Assembly (NCBI GenBank): GCA_009920915.1 | Contig: RFZB01000005.1 | Coordinates: 1-38,725 of the forward strand | DNA from: Sphingomonadaceae bacterium | GTDB taxonomy: Bacteria; Pseudomonadota; Alphaproteobacteria; Sphingomonadales; Sphingomonadaceae | Reading direction: 5' to 3' | Length of the DNA stretch: 38,725 bases | Part shown: one piece after another, positions 16,877 through 25,453 of the stretch | Layout: every line of letters begins with the position of its first letter | Position numbering within the stretch: position 1 is the first letter of the stretch | Program-made: the position numbers and the translations under genes | The notes under the pieces: generated by a model | The model's database searches: none | The model's input: only the letters and a program-made list of their open reading frames with translations | Told to the model about the DNA's origin: nothing

Positions 16877-18417
16877 TTAGCTTGCTGGCAAAGCATCAAA
16901 AGCCAGTGTCAGTCTCGGAGGTGCGTCCAAAAATGGGACAGTGCCGTGCCATGTATAGGATGGGAAAAGCGCCAAATGCCCGGGCTGCGGAATAAGGATG
17001 CGGCGCGGGGCAAGCGGATGAGGCAAGTGAACTTCTGGCACTCCAAAAATGAGCGCGCCTGCATCCGACCCAGTTTGGCCAACACTGGGGGGAAGCGCCG
17101 CATAGAAAGCAGAACTTAGCCATCCTTTGTGATGAATATGGTGTGCATGATGGCCAGACTCACGAAGCTGAATGGACCATGCACCCGCAAATCTAATGCC
17201 TTGGTCCGAAAGGCGCCCTAAAAAGGGGTGCCCCGCCACAGGTGACAAGGCCTGAAGCGCCGCTTCCACCCGGCGTTGAAGCAGCTTCTTAAAGACCAAA
17301 AGGGGTTCTTCCCGCCGCGCGAACAAATCTCCCCGCGTTTGCGTGCCCCCCCGCGCAGATTGATCCAGCGGATGGCTGGTCGTGGTGTGGCACGCAGACA
17401 GATAGTCAGCAAATTGCGCCAGCCCATCGCTGCCCAACGCTGCCTCTATGTCCGCTCGCAAATCGAGCAAAAGAATATGCCGCTCATAATCAATCAACCA
17501 TTGCTCGCGCGGATCCTCGCTCAATCGCCACAGGATTGAGAGCCACGCCCAGCCGGATTGGTCGAGCGGATCCAGCTGAGTTGCCGCAGTCGCAGACTGT
17601 TCCGCACGCTCCAAATCTCCCACCTCAAGCAATAATGGGGCAAGGTGAAGATGCGCGGCCACTGCATCGGGAACAGCTGCAACCACGCGGTCGAGTTGGG
17701 CAATGGCAAGATCAGCCTGACCTTGAAAGGCAAAGCCCAGCGCCAGTGCAATCAACAAGTCTGGCGCGGCGCCAAACCGGTCACAGGCTGAGGCCGCTAA
17801 CGTCTCGAGGGCCGAGCCAAAGCGCAACGCCTTGGCCGTACCAATGGCAGACGCCCATAACGCTTTGTTATCTGGCTGCGCAGCCAACGCCGACCAATAG
17901 CTCTCCATTGCCTGATCTGCGGCACCAATTTGGGGCAGAAGCCGAGCCAGGCTCTCATGGGCGGGCAGCAAATCAGGCGCGAGAGCGATCGCCTTTTGAT
18001 AGGCCGTCACGGCCGCCGTAAAATTCCCCTGATCCGCCTCAAGATGCGCCTGCAACATCCAGCTTTCGGCGGGGCGAGCGCCTATATCGCCCGCCGAAAT
18101 AAGCGCCAGCGCCTCAGCCGTGCGGCATCCGTGGGGTGCAGCTGCAGCACGGCCCGGCCAAGTGTTTCGACCTGCTCTGCCAAACCCGCCTCACGAGCCA
18201 CCCAGACGAGTTGCGCCAAAAGCCCGGCATCCCGGCTATGCGCCGTTGCTATTTGGGTGATGAGCCGGGCCAAGTCATCAGGCCAAGGCGGTCGGCTCAG
18301 GCAATCAATAACGGCACGTGCCTTAGCAGGATCGCTTGGCGCCGCATCAAACGCACGTCGAGCTGCAGCGATGGGCGTGGGTGAAGAGGAGAGCAGCTGT
18401 TTCGACATATCAGCCAT
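16877..18417 (-). pseudogene. TPR protein with C-terminal putative 2OG-Fe(II) oxygenase, split by a frameshift
   Basis: Two minus-strand frames together encode one protein of about 513 residues. The N-terminal part runs from ATG 18417 (GGAGGAGGGG site) to LHPTDAA. The second frame continues as AEALALISAGDIGARPAESW and joins the long C-terminal part (ATG at 18058, end 16877). One missing base near 18116-18123 would restore a continuous TPR region. The C-terminal 190 residues resemble the putative 2OG-Fe(II) oxygenases of the CHP02466 type, with HIHHKGWLSSAFY (proximal ligands), a PGHLALFPSYTWHGTVPF segment with the distal His, and PRLTLAFD with the 2OG-binding Arg. It may be truly broken, a sequencing error, or translated as two pieces. 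It is the last gene of the minus-strand run after the beta-hydroxylase. Confidence 0.8.
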
Positions 18418-18449
18418 CCCCCCTCCTCCGCAAAGCTGCGCCTCCGGCC

Positions 18450-18716
18450 TTAGCCGTTGGGGTTAGCCCCGGTGCGGTTTTGTTCAATAAAGCGTTCCGC
18501 ATCGCTATTGCCACGCGTCCGCAGCTCTTCCCACTCGCGGTTGGTTTTGCAGGTTTTTTCCTTCTTCACCAACGATCCGGTGACATCAATCAACCGACAA
18601 CGCACATAATTGGGATCGCGCCGGTCCTTCGGCGGCAGCGGCTTATCGCTGCTTTGCGCCAGCACAGGCATCGCGCCAAAGGCCGCAACAGACAAGAGAA
18701 GCACCAATTTACGCAT
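18450..18716 (-). CDS. Small secreted protein with two cysteines, unknown function
   Basis: An 88-residue protein with a clear signal peptide (MRKLVLLLSVAAFGAMPVLA, then QSSDKP). The mature part of about 67 residues is hydrophilic and has two cysteines, CRLIDVTGSLVKKEKTC, likely to form a disulfide in the periplasm. A charged tail follows (REWEELRTRGNSDAERF). ATG 18716 is preferred to the longer in-frame start because GGAAAGGAAA precedes it and the signal peptide begins there. It lies between two TPR-oxygenase genes on the same strand. I do not recognise a characterised family. Confidence 0.85.
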   Translation of the reverse strand: MRKLVLLLSVAAFGAMPVLAQSSDKPLPPKDRRDPNYVRCRLIDVTGSLVKKEKTCKTNREWEELRTRGNSDAERFIEQNRTGANPNG

Positions 18717-18758
18717 GAACTTTCCTTTCCGGATCAACCACAAAATAAAAATGCCCTG

Positions 18759-19937
18759 TCAGGCCGTTTGGACATCCGCAGCCTCAGCGGCTTGAAAATA
18801 GCGGATAACGGCCTCTTGCTCTATCTTGGTTAAATGTGGGTTCCAAACATCGAGCATCAAAATAGCCCGAATTTTCGACGAACGGTTCCACGCTTCATGC
18901 TCAATCGTGTCATCAAACGCAAAAGCCCGGCCCTCTTTCCATTCGCGCGTTTCGCCGCCGACCCGGAAACCACAGTCTTCTGGGACAATCAGCGGCAGGT
19001 GAACAACCGCCCGCGTGTTGGTAACGCCTGTATGCGGCGGAATATGTGCGCCGGGCTTAAGCACCGAAAACATGATGTTAGGCGCCCGGCCCGGAATAAT
19101 CGCGCTGGGGATCGCTTCAATGGCGCGCGCAGTGACTGGGCAGCGATCCAACACGGCCTGATTGGGCCGGCCAAATTCCCACAGGAACAAGGCGCCCCAA
19201 TCCAGCGAGTTGTTCAGCTTCGCCCATTGCGCTTCTGGCCCGCCTTTATCCAGCCGAACATAAGGCCGCAGGCTATCCCCGGGATCAGCATAAAGGGCTT
19301 CAAACTCGGCCCGAATGGCATCAGTCTGGGAATTTAGGTCAGCAAACCAAGGGAAATGATGGTCATCAAAATATTCATCGGCGGGCAGAAAGGGATAATA
19401 CAGGCCCGCACATTGATTTTGATAGACTTTGCGCCGCCCCGTCACATGATCGATAAAGGCAGACACGCGCCGTTTATCAGGGGCTTCCATTGCCGCAAGC
19501 GACCCAGAAAAGGCCGCATCGACAGAGGCAATCAGCTTTTGTCCAACATCGTCAACAAATGCACGGCCATGCGCCACATCGCGTGCAATATCGGGGGCCA
19601 TTTGGCCCAGCCCGGCGGCCAGCTGCAGGGCGGCCCGCCACGCATCTAACGCCGCTTTGGTATCGCCCAAACGCTCGAGCAATTGCGCTTTACGCAACCA
19701 TGGCATGAAGTTCAGCCGATCAAGGTCAAGCGCGGCATCCAGTGCCTTTTTCTCGGCCTGGCCGTCTCCGCGCGCGCGCTCAGCAGTGGCAAGGTTCATC
19801 CACAGCGGCACGGCTTGTGGATCTTGCGCCAGAGCGGCCTCAAACAGCGCCTTGGCCGCGACAGGATCGCCCTCTCGCAAGGCCTGCAAACCGGCAGAAT
19901 TCAGAGCAACCGGGGATTGGGAACCAGTGTCTGCCAT
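18759..19937 (-). CDS. TPR protein with aspartyl/asparaginyl beta-hydroxylase domain
   Basis: A 392-residue protein. Residues 1-120 are TPR-like (ALREGDPVAAKALFEAALAQDPQAVPLWMNLATAERARG and repeats after it). The C-terminal 200 residues match the aspartyl/asparaginyl beta-hydroxylase family (PF05118), Fe(II)- and 2OG-dependent enzymes that hydroxylate Asp or Asn side chains. Visible motifs are PGAHIPPHTGVTNTR near residue 300, with the proximal His followed by Gly rather than Asp as in the family, IEHEAWN near 346 with the distal His, and SKIRAILMLDVW near 356 with the 2OG-binding Arg. No signal peptide, so it is cytosolic. It is transcribed away from the sulfotransferase-like gene, 74 bp apart, and upstream of the 88-residue secreted protein. 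Confidence 0.9.
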   Translation of the reverse strand: MADTGSQSPVALNSAGLQALREGDPVAAKALFEAALAQDPQAVPLWMNLATAERARGDGQAEKKALDAALDLDRLNFMPWLRKAQLLERLGDTKAALDAWRAALQLAAGLGQMAPDIARDVAHGRAFVDDVGQKLIASVDAAFSGSLAAMEAPDKRRVSAFIDHVTGRRKVYQNQCAGLYYPFLPADEYFDDHHFPWFADLNSQTDAIRAEFEALYADPGDSLRPYVRLDKGGPEAQWAKLNNSLDWGALFLWEFGRPNQAVLDRCPVTARAIEAIPSAIIPGRAPNIMFSVLKPGAHIPPHTGVTNTRAVVHLPLIVPEDCGFRVGGETREWKEGRAFAFDDTIEHEAWNRSSKIRAILMLDVWNPHLTKIEQEAVIRYFQAAEAADVQTA

Positions 19938-20011
19938 CTCTCATCCTTGGCGCGCGGGTCTAGTTGGCCTAGGGCAATACAGCAGAGAGGCAAAAAGTCG
20001 AGACAAAGCCG

Positions 20012-21010
20012 ATGGACACAGCAACAGAACAGGCAGTTTTGGCCGATAGCACCTGGCTTGCCCATCGCTATGACGATGCCGCTGACAGCTTCCATTTTTG
20101 CAACATCCCCTGGGCGGAGCGTGCGGCAATACCCTTTTTGTCTGAAGAGGCACTGCAGGACCGGCAGCCACGTCATATTGTGTCGGCAGATCAAATTGAT
20201 CCAAAAAGCCTCGAACGGGCCCGGCTTCATTTCATTTTTCACTCCGCATTTTGCGCGTCCACTTTGCTCAGCAAGGCGTTGGGGTCAGGGCCAGTGACAA
20301 GCCTGAGCGAACCGCAGGTGCTGAACGATATGATTGGCGCGTTACGGCGCGGCAAACCAGCCGCAGATGTTGCCCGCGCGCTTGACCAAGCACTTGCGTT
20401 ACTCAGCCGTCCTATGGCGGACCGACCCATAGTGGTTCTGAAGCCCTCTAATCTTGTGAACCATCTAGCGCAGGCCGTGATGATGTTGCGCCCAGATAGT
20501 CGTGCGGTCTTCCTCTATGCACCTCTCGAGGTGTTTTTGGGATCAGTCGCGCGCAAAGGGCTGTGGTGTCGGCTTTGGGTGCGCGAATTGCTCGATTATC
20601 AGCGCCAATTGGGCATGGTGCCCTTTGGCTTGAGTGACAGCGATTATTTTCGGCTAACGGACTTACAAGTGGCGGCCATTGGCTGGCTGACACAGTATCA
20701 GCTTTTCTGCCTGTTGCGCGACGGCCCATTGGGGGCACGGATTTTGATGCTGACCAGTGAGCAGCTGACGGACGCGCGCGCGCGCCAGCTGCCCGCCATT
20801 GCCCAGCATTTTGGGCTTGATGCCGCCGCAAGTGCGCAAGTGGCCGCAAGTCCTGAGCTGACCCGCCATTCGAAATTTGGGCAAGACTTTTCCGCTGAAG
20901 ATCGTGTTCGTGAACGCGCGGCGGCGCTTGCCAACCATGCCGATGAGATTGAGAAAGTGGCTCTTTGGGCGCGTGAAGTAGCGCGCAGCATCAGCCTGAC
21001 TATCGATTAA
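20012..21010 (+). CDS. Sulfotransferase-like P-loop protein
   Basis: A 332-residue cytosolic protein. The segment LHFIFHSAFCASTLLSKAL (about residues 72-90) looks like the 5'-phosphosulfate-binding loop of PAPS sulfotransferases, with Ser-Thr at the end of the loop. A following strand (PIVVLKPSNLV) and the segment MLRPDSRAVFLYAPLEVFLGSVARKG fit the conserved second half of the nucleotide site. The loop has a Cys-Ala in place of the usual Gly-x-Thr core, so catalysis is not certain. It is convergent with the TonB receptor gene and divergent from the TPR beta-hydroxylase. The neighbourhood suggests a sulfation or other group-transfer step in the same process. Confidence 0.7.
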   Translation: MDTATEQAVLADSTWLAHRYDDAADSFHFCNIPWAERAAIPFLSEEALQDRQPRHIVSADQIDPKSLERARLHFIFHSAFCASTLLSKALGSGPVTSLSEPQVLNDMIGALRRGKPAADVARALDQALALLSRPMADRPIVVLKPSNLVNHLAQAVMMLRPDSRAVFLYAPLEVFLGSVARKGLWCRLWVRELLDYQRQLGMVPFGLSDSDYFRLTDLQVAAIGWLTQYQLFCLLRDGPLGARILMLTSEQLTDARARQLPAIAQHFGLDAAASAQVAASPELTRHSKFGQDFSAEDRVRERAAALANHADEIEKVALWAREVARSISLTID

Positions 21011-21056
21011 GTCATCCGCCTGCCTGTCTTCAGCCTCAGGCGCTGGTCATGTCGCA

Positions 21057-21092
21057 CATAAAAAAGGGCGGGCCCCGTAGGACCCGCCCTCT
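21057..21092 (-). terminator. Intrinsic terminator of the TonB-dependent receptor gene
   Basis: On the minus strand AGGGCGGG pairs with CCCGCCCT around a 10-base loop and is followed by six T. It lies about 20 bp after the receptor stop codon. On the plus strand there is no T run, so it is mainly a minus-strand terminator. Confidence 0.85.
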
Positions 21093-21112
21093 CTTAACCA
21101 TCTATCCGAAGA

Positions 21113-24008
21113 TCAGAAGGTGACCTTCAGCGACGCTGCATAGCGACGGCCGAGAGTGTCATAAGTCGACGGATATGTGTTGCCGCTGTTGAACGCGGTT
21201 GAACCGACCGTTGCACCAACCAGCGGAGGCTGCTTGTTGAACAGGTTCTGCACCGTGCCCGTCAGGGTCAGGTTGTCGGTGATCTTCACGCGGGTCGTCA
21301 GATCGAAATAATCATATGACGGGATCTTCGTGAAGTCGACATTGCCCCAACCATTGATCGTGCCCTTGAAGGCATCGCTCGGGCCAGTGAAGCCGTCAAT
21401 GTGACGCCACAGCATCGAGACATCAACCTTTTCAAAGCCGAGTGTCGTACGCAGCGACCACTGAAGCTTCGGCTGCAGCGAGCCGCAGTCAGCATTCATC
21501 TGACCAACGCACTCACGGTTGATCGAGCTCGGTGTTGCCTTGAACGTCGAGCTGTTCGTCCAGTTGCCGTTCAGGGCCATCGACAGATCGGCAAAGCCGA
21601 TGTCACGACGATAGTTGACTGTGAGGTCAATACCATCAGTCTTCAGGCGGCCGAGGTTCGACGAAGCAACAAAAATGCCCTTGGTCGATGACGGTTCACC
21701 ATCCAGACCACCGGTCTGCGGGTTACGACGGATGATCAAGCACGCCGGATTGCTAACCGAGAGGTTACCACCAGCAAAGCAAGCATCAATTGCGTCACCC
21801 GAGCTCGGCGAGCTCACAGCACCGGTCACCTTGATGTTGTAATAGTCAACGGTGATCGAGAAGCCGCGCAGCGACTGGGGCTGAATAACAGCACCAATGG
21901 TGAAGCTGTTCGACGTTTCCGGCTTCAGGTTGATGTTACCACCCGAAGTCGCGTTCGCCTGAGCAGCCGTCGGCTGTTGGATCGTATCGATGTTGAACGA
22001 CTGAGCACCCTGCGCCAAGCAGACGTCACGAAGAACGCCCGTCGGAGCCGTCCGGATGCGAACGCCCTTGTCGTTGATCGACGCGCAAGGATCGTTCGTC
22101 AGGTTGGTCAGACCGGTGTTCTGCGGCGAGAAGAGTTCGCTGATGTTCGGCGCACGCACAGCGCGAGCGTAGTTACCGCGAATCTTCAGGCCATCAACCG
22201 GCGTCCAGCTACCACCCGCCTTATAGGTTGTGGTGTTGAACTTCGGGCTCGACGGCGCATCAACGCTGTAGCTGGAATAGCGAATGCCAGCTTCCAAGGT
22301 CAGATCCTGAATGAACGGCTTGTCCTGAACCAGCGGCGCAACAACTTCGCCAATGGCTTCATAGACGTTGTAACCGCCATTAATGTCCGGCGCAGCACCG
22401 CCAGCGCCGGCCAGATCACCGCTCTTGGCGAGCGCGTCCGAAGCCTGCTGGGCCGTGTACTTGCGATATTCGCCGCCGAGAGCGAACGAAATTGCATCGC
22501 CAGCCATCGGAACGGTCAGGCCAACATCACCCGAGATCAAGGCCTTAGCCTGAGCCAAAGTGGTCTTGGTCTGCACTGTGCTGCTCTGCTGCATGAAGGC
22601 AACAGCAGCCGGGCTCAGGTCAGCACCGCTGGTGAAGAAGTTGGCGGGAACGCAGCCATTGCTCGTGTCGATACAAGCGGTCTTGCTGGTAGCACGCACA
22701 GCCTGACGGATGCGCGAGTTCAGCAGATAACCCTTAATGGTCTGGACCTGCTCAGCTTCGCCATAGCCACCCGACACATCGTAGTTGATGCTGTCCGTGA
22801 TGGCGCCGCGGAAGCCAGCCATATAATCGAACACAGTGTTCTGATATTGCGAGATACGCGGACCAGCTTCGACTGCACGACGCGACAGCGTGACAGTCAG
22901 TTCCTTATAGTCGGGGTTCGACGGGCTAAGCGCAACAGCAGCAGCATCGCACTGAGCCTGCGTCAGAACCTGACGGCCAGCCGTTACGGGATCAGCATCC
23001 TGATATGCGCACAGCGTGTCACGGATCGACTTGGTCAGGAACGGGTTAGACACCGGAAGCTGAACAGCGATACCGAACGAGCCCGACGGCGCAATGACCG
23101 TGTTGACTTGGTTCTTCGAGAACAGGGCACGCGAATAGAATTCGATGCCATCCGCAATCTCATAACGGCCCTGGGCGTACATGTTGTAACGCTTGAACGG
23201 CGTTTGGGGTCGACGTGATTTGGCGCGAACCGAGAACCGACAGGATCAAACGTGTCGGGAAGGTTGTGCCCGAACCGGCGTTGGAACCGAAGAACGAGTC
23301 AATCGTGTTTTCACCGATCTTGCGGTCGCCCTGATAGACAGGATCAGCTTCCTGATAGCCAAGGCCGAGAACCACGTTGCCGCGGCCATCGTCAAAGCTG
23401 GCACCGGTGGTGAGGTCAGCACGCAAGGTGTTGCCGTCACCCTTTTCAGTGATCTGCTCAGAGAAAGAAGCTTCAAAGCCCGTGAAGTCACGCTTGGTGA
23501 CAAAGTTCACAACACCCGAGATAGCGTCGGCACCATAAGTGGTCGACGAACCACCGGTCAGCACGTCAACGCGCTCAACCAGGGCCAGCGGAATGTTGTT
23601 CAAGTCGAAACGGCCAGCCAAGTCAGCCGGAACAACGCGACGACCGTCCAGAAGGACGACGTTGCGGTTCGAGCCCAGACCACGCAGGTTGACGAACGAG
23701 TTACCGCCGTTGCCGTTGTTAACGGCCGAACCAATGCTCGGAACGATGCCCGGGATTTCGCGGAGAACTTCTTCAGCAACGTTGTTCTGCTTCAGTTCAA
23801 TCGCGTCAGCCGTGGTCACGTTGACGGGCGCCGAACGCTGCAGGTTCGGATTGGAGATGAGCGTACCAGTGACGACGATTTCGTCCTTGGCGGCGTCTTC
23901 ATCAGCCGACTGCTGCTGCGCGAACGCCGGCGAAGCGACGAGCGCGAAGCCGAGCACGACTGGCGCAACGCCAGCCTTCAGGCTTGCAAATTTGGTGTTA
24001 GTCTTCAC
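21113..24008 (-). pseudogene. TonB-dependent outer-membrane receptor, frameshifted in the early barrel
   Basis: About 965 residues in two frames. The first frame begins at GTG 24008, after an AGAAAGGGAAC site, with the signal peptide ending SPAFAQQQ. It then has the TonB-box-like DEIVVTGTLI and the plug domain (NVAEEVLREIPGI, VNLRGLGSNRNVVLLDGRRV, YGADAISGVVNFVTKRDF), and runs to stop 23160. The second frame picks up as QTPFKRYNMYAQGRYE and runs to the barrel end RRYAASLKVTF (stop at 21113). Between about 23206 and 23250 a third frame reads FDPVGSRFAPNHVDP, which fits a receptor loop. Two single-base losses, at TTT near 23249 and CCCC near 23207, would explain all of this. Such receptors import scarce nutrients using TonB energy. 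The ligand is not evident. Confidence 0.85.
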
Positions 24009-24277
24009 GTTCCAGTTCCCTTTCTGGAGTGCGGAAAGGCAGGCGCCCCCCACTTCGTTTCCTTCGCCAAACCCGGGATTCTGCGGTTTGCAGACACACT
24101 CCACCCCTTAGACCCCGGACGGCTTGAGCGTGCCCATGCGCGCTTGCGGTGCGCAAAGCAATCATGAACAGAATATTAAGATATAAGTTCGATAATCATG
24201 TGATTTTTGTGCAACACTCGATTTCACAATAGAATTTACATAATTTTCACCTCTGAAAAAATGAGCATAATCGCCCT
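24009..24277. promoter_or_regulatory. Divergent intergenic region between the TonB receptor and an exported protein gene
   Basis: The segment 24165-24265 is clearly AT-rich compared with its surroundings and probably holds both divergent promoters. The receptor side has a leader of more than 130 bp containing a short hairpin TTGCG-GTG-CGCAA at about 24147-24159. No single -35/-10 pair is convincing. Confidence 0.4.
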
Positions 24278-24826
24278 ATGAGACAATTACATTGGATGAT
24301 GATCGCTCTGGCGCTGGGTGTTGCCAGTGAGAGCTTTGCTGAAACAGGCAAAAATTCAACTGAATCAGCAAGTTTAAACGGCCTGATTGGCTGCAAAAAT
24401 GTGCCTCAAGCGGAAGCGCGCCTTGCGTGTTTTGACGCAGAAGTTGCAAAGATCGATAGGTCATTATCCCAGAAAGACGTCGTTATCGTCAGCCGAGATG
24501 ATGTAAAACAAGCTCAAAAAAGTGTTTTCGGGCTTACTCTTCCAAAACTGGGGCTATTTGGCGGCAGCGACGCTCAGAATATGGGCCGCACCAGCGACGA
24601 GGAAGGCATTGGGTACATCGAGGCCAAGCTAACCGATGCGCGCCAAACCCAAGATGGAAAATGGCTTTTGGTGTTGGAAGATGGGGCCCGCTGGGCCCAA
24701 ACTGACACAGCCAACATCCGCACGCCCAAGCCGGGCGACGTTGTGCGCATCCGCAAGGCGGCTCTGGGCAGCTATATGGCCAATATTAATGGCCGCCCAG
24801 CCATCCGCGTGCGCCGCCTGTCTTAG
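24278..24826 (+). CDS. Exported protein of unknown function
   Basis: A 182-residue protein with a signal peptide (about 1-21, ending SFA) and a mature part that starts with a short motif CKNVPQAEARLACFD (about 39-53). The two cysteines there could form a disulfide; the pattern C-x-x-(V/I)-x(4)-A-R-L-A-C-(F/Y)-D recurs in several proteobacterial periplasmic proteins of unknown role. The C-terminal half is beta-rich (GYIEAKLTDARQTQDGKWLLVLEDGARWAQ, GDVVRIRKAALGSYMANINGRPAIRVRRL), like a small barrel. It is divergent from the TonB receptor and lies 47 bp before pdxH. Confidence 0.85.
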   Translation: MRQLHWMMIALALGVASESFAETGKNSTESASLNGLIGCKNVPQAEARLACFDAEVAKIDRSLSQKDVVIVSRDDVKQAQKSVFGLTLPKLGLFGGSDAQNMGRTSDEEGIGYIEAKLTDARQTQDGKWLLVLEDGARWAQTDTANIRTPKPGDVVRIRKAALGSYMANINGRPAIRVRRLS

Positions 24827-24873
24827 CCTTTTGGGGCCTGTTCAGTCGGGACGCGCTTCGCTAGAGAGCGGGC

Positions 24874-25449
24874 ATGACTGATCCTTTTGCCCTGTTTGAG
24901 ACGTGGTTTGCAGAAGCACGCACAACCGAGCTCAATGATTCCAACGCCATGGCGCTGGCGACTGTGGGCGCCGATGGCCAGCCCAGCGTCCGCATGGTGC
25001 TTCTCAAGGGCCATGGGCCTGATGGGTTTGTCTTTTATACCAATCAGAATAGTCGCAAAGGGCAGCAACTCTCGGCCAATGGCCGCGTCGCCCTGCTCTT
25101 CCATTGGAAATCGCTGCGGCGGCAAATTCGCATTGAAGGCCCCGTGTCGCCGGTCAGCAGCGCAGAAGCAGATGCCTATTTTGCATCTCGCGCACGCGAT
25201 TCTCAGCTTGGTGCTTGGGCGTCGCTTCAATCCGAAACGCTTGATCGCCGCGAGACGTTTGAGGCGCGCTTTGACGAGGTAAAGGCGCGGCATGAGGGTC
25301 AAGATGTTCCGCGCCCGCCGCATTGGGGTGGCTTTCGCGTCACGCCAGAGCGGATCGAGTTTTGGGAAGATCGGGAATATCGCCTCCACCACCGCCGCCT
25401 GTTTTTGCCTGCGGGCACTGGCTGGGCGGAAAGCCTGCTCTACCCCTGA
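24874..25449 (+). CDS. pdxH: Pyridoxamine 5'-phosphate oxidase PdxH
   Basis: PdxH is an FMN enzyme that oxidises pyridoxine or pyridoxamine 5'-phosphate to pyridoxal 5'-phosphate, the last step of vitamin B6 synthesis and salvage. The 191-residue protein has the family motifs AMALATVGADGQPSVRMVLLK and FYTNQNSRKGQQL (FMN and phosphate contacts), ARDSQLGAWAS, PPHWGGFRVTPERIEFW, and the C-terminal dimer segment ending ESLLYP. The Arg/His-rich stretch REYRLHHRR replaces the usual RLHDR. The cation efflux gene starts four bases after its stop. Confidence 0.96.
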   Translation: MTDPFALFETWFAEARTTELNDSNAMALATVGADGQPSVRMVLLKGHGPDGFVFYTNQNSRKGQQLSANGRVALLFHWKSLRRQIRIEGPVSPVSSAEADAYFASRARDSQLGAWASLQSETLDRRETFEARFDEVKARHEGQDVPRPPHWGGFRVTPERIEFWEDREYRLHHRRLFLPAGTGWAESLLYP

Positions 25450-25453
25450 TCCC

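Noticed and set aside
16855-16935. tRNA-like text (TAGCTCAGTTGG followed by a CCA further on)
   Set aside because: The D-arm-like string is followed by no matching anticodon or T arm, the acceptor ends do not pair, and most of the stretch is the 3' end of the 2OG oxygenase gene.
18716-18743. Longer N-terminus (MWLIRKGKF) for the small secreted protein
   Set aside because: The signal peptide starts at MRKLVLL with a good ribosome-binding site, so the longer form is unlikely.
21977-23218. 413-codon plus-strand ORF opposite the TonB receptor
   Set aside because: It is an antisense shadow: very rich in Arg/Val/Asn with no recognisable motif, and the minus strand encodes a clear receptor barrel.
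23193-24167. 324-codon plus-strand ORF opposite the receptor plug domain
   Set aside because: It has the same Arg/Val-biased antisense composition and overlaps the well-supported plug domain.
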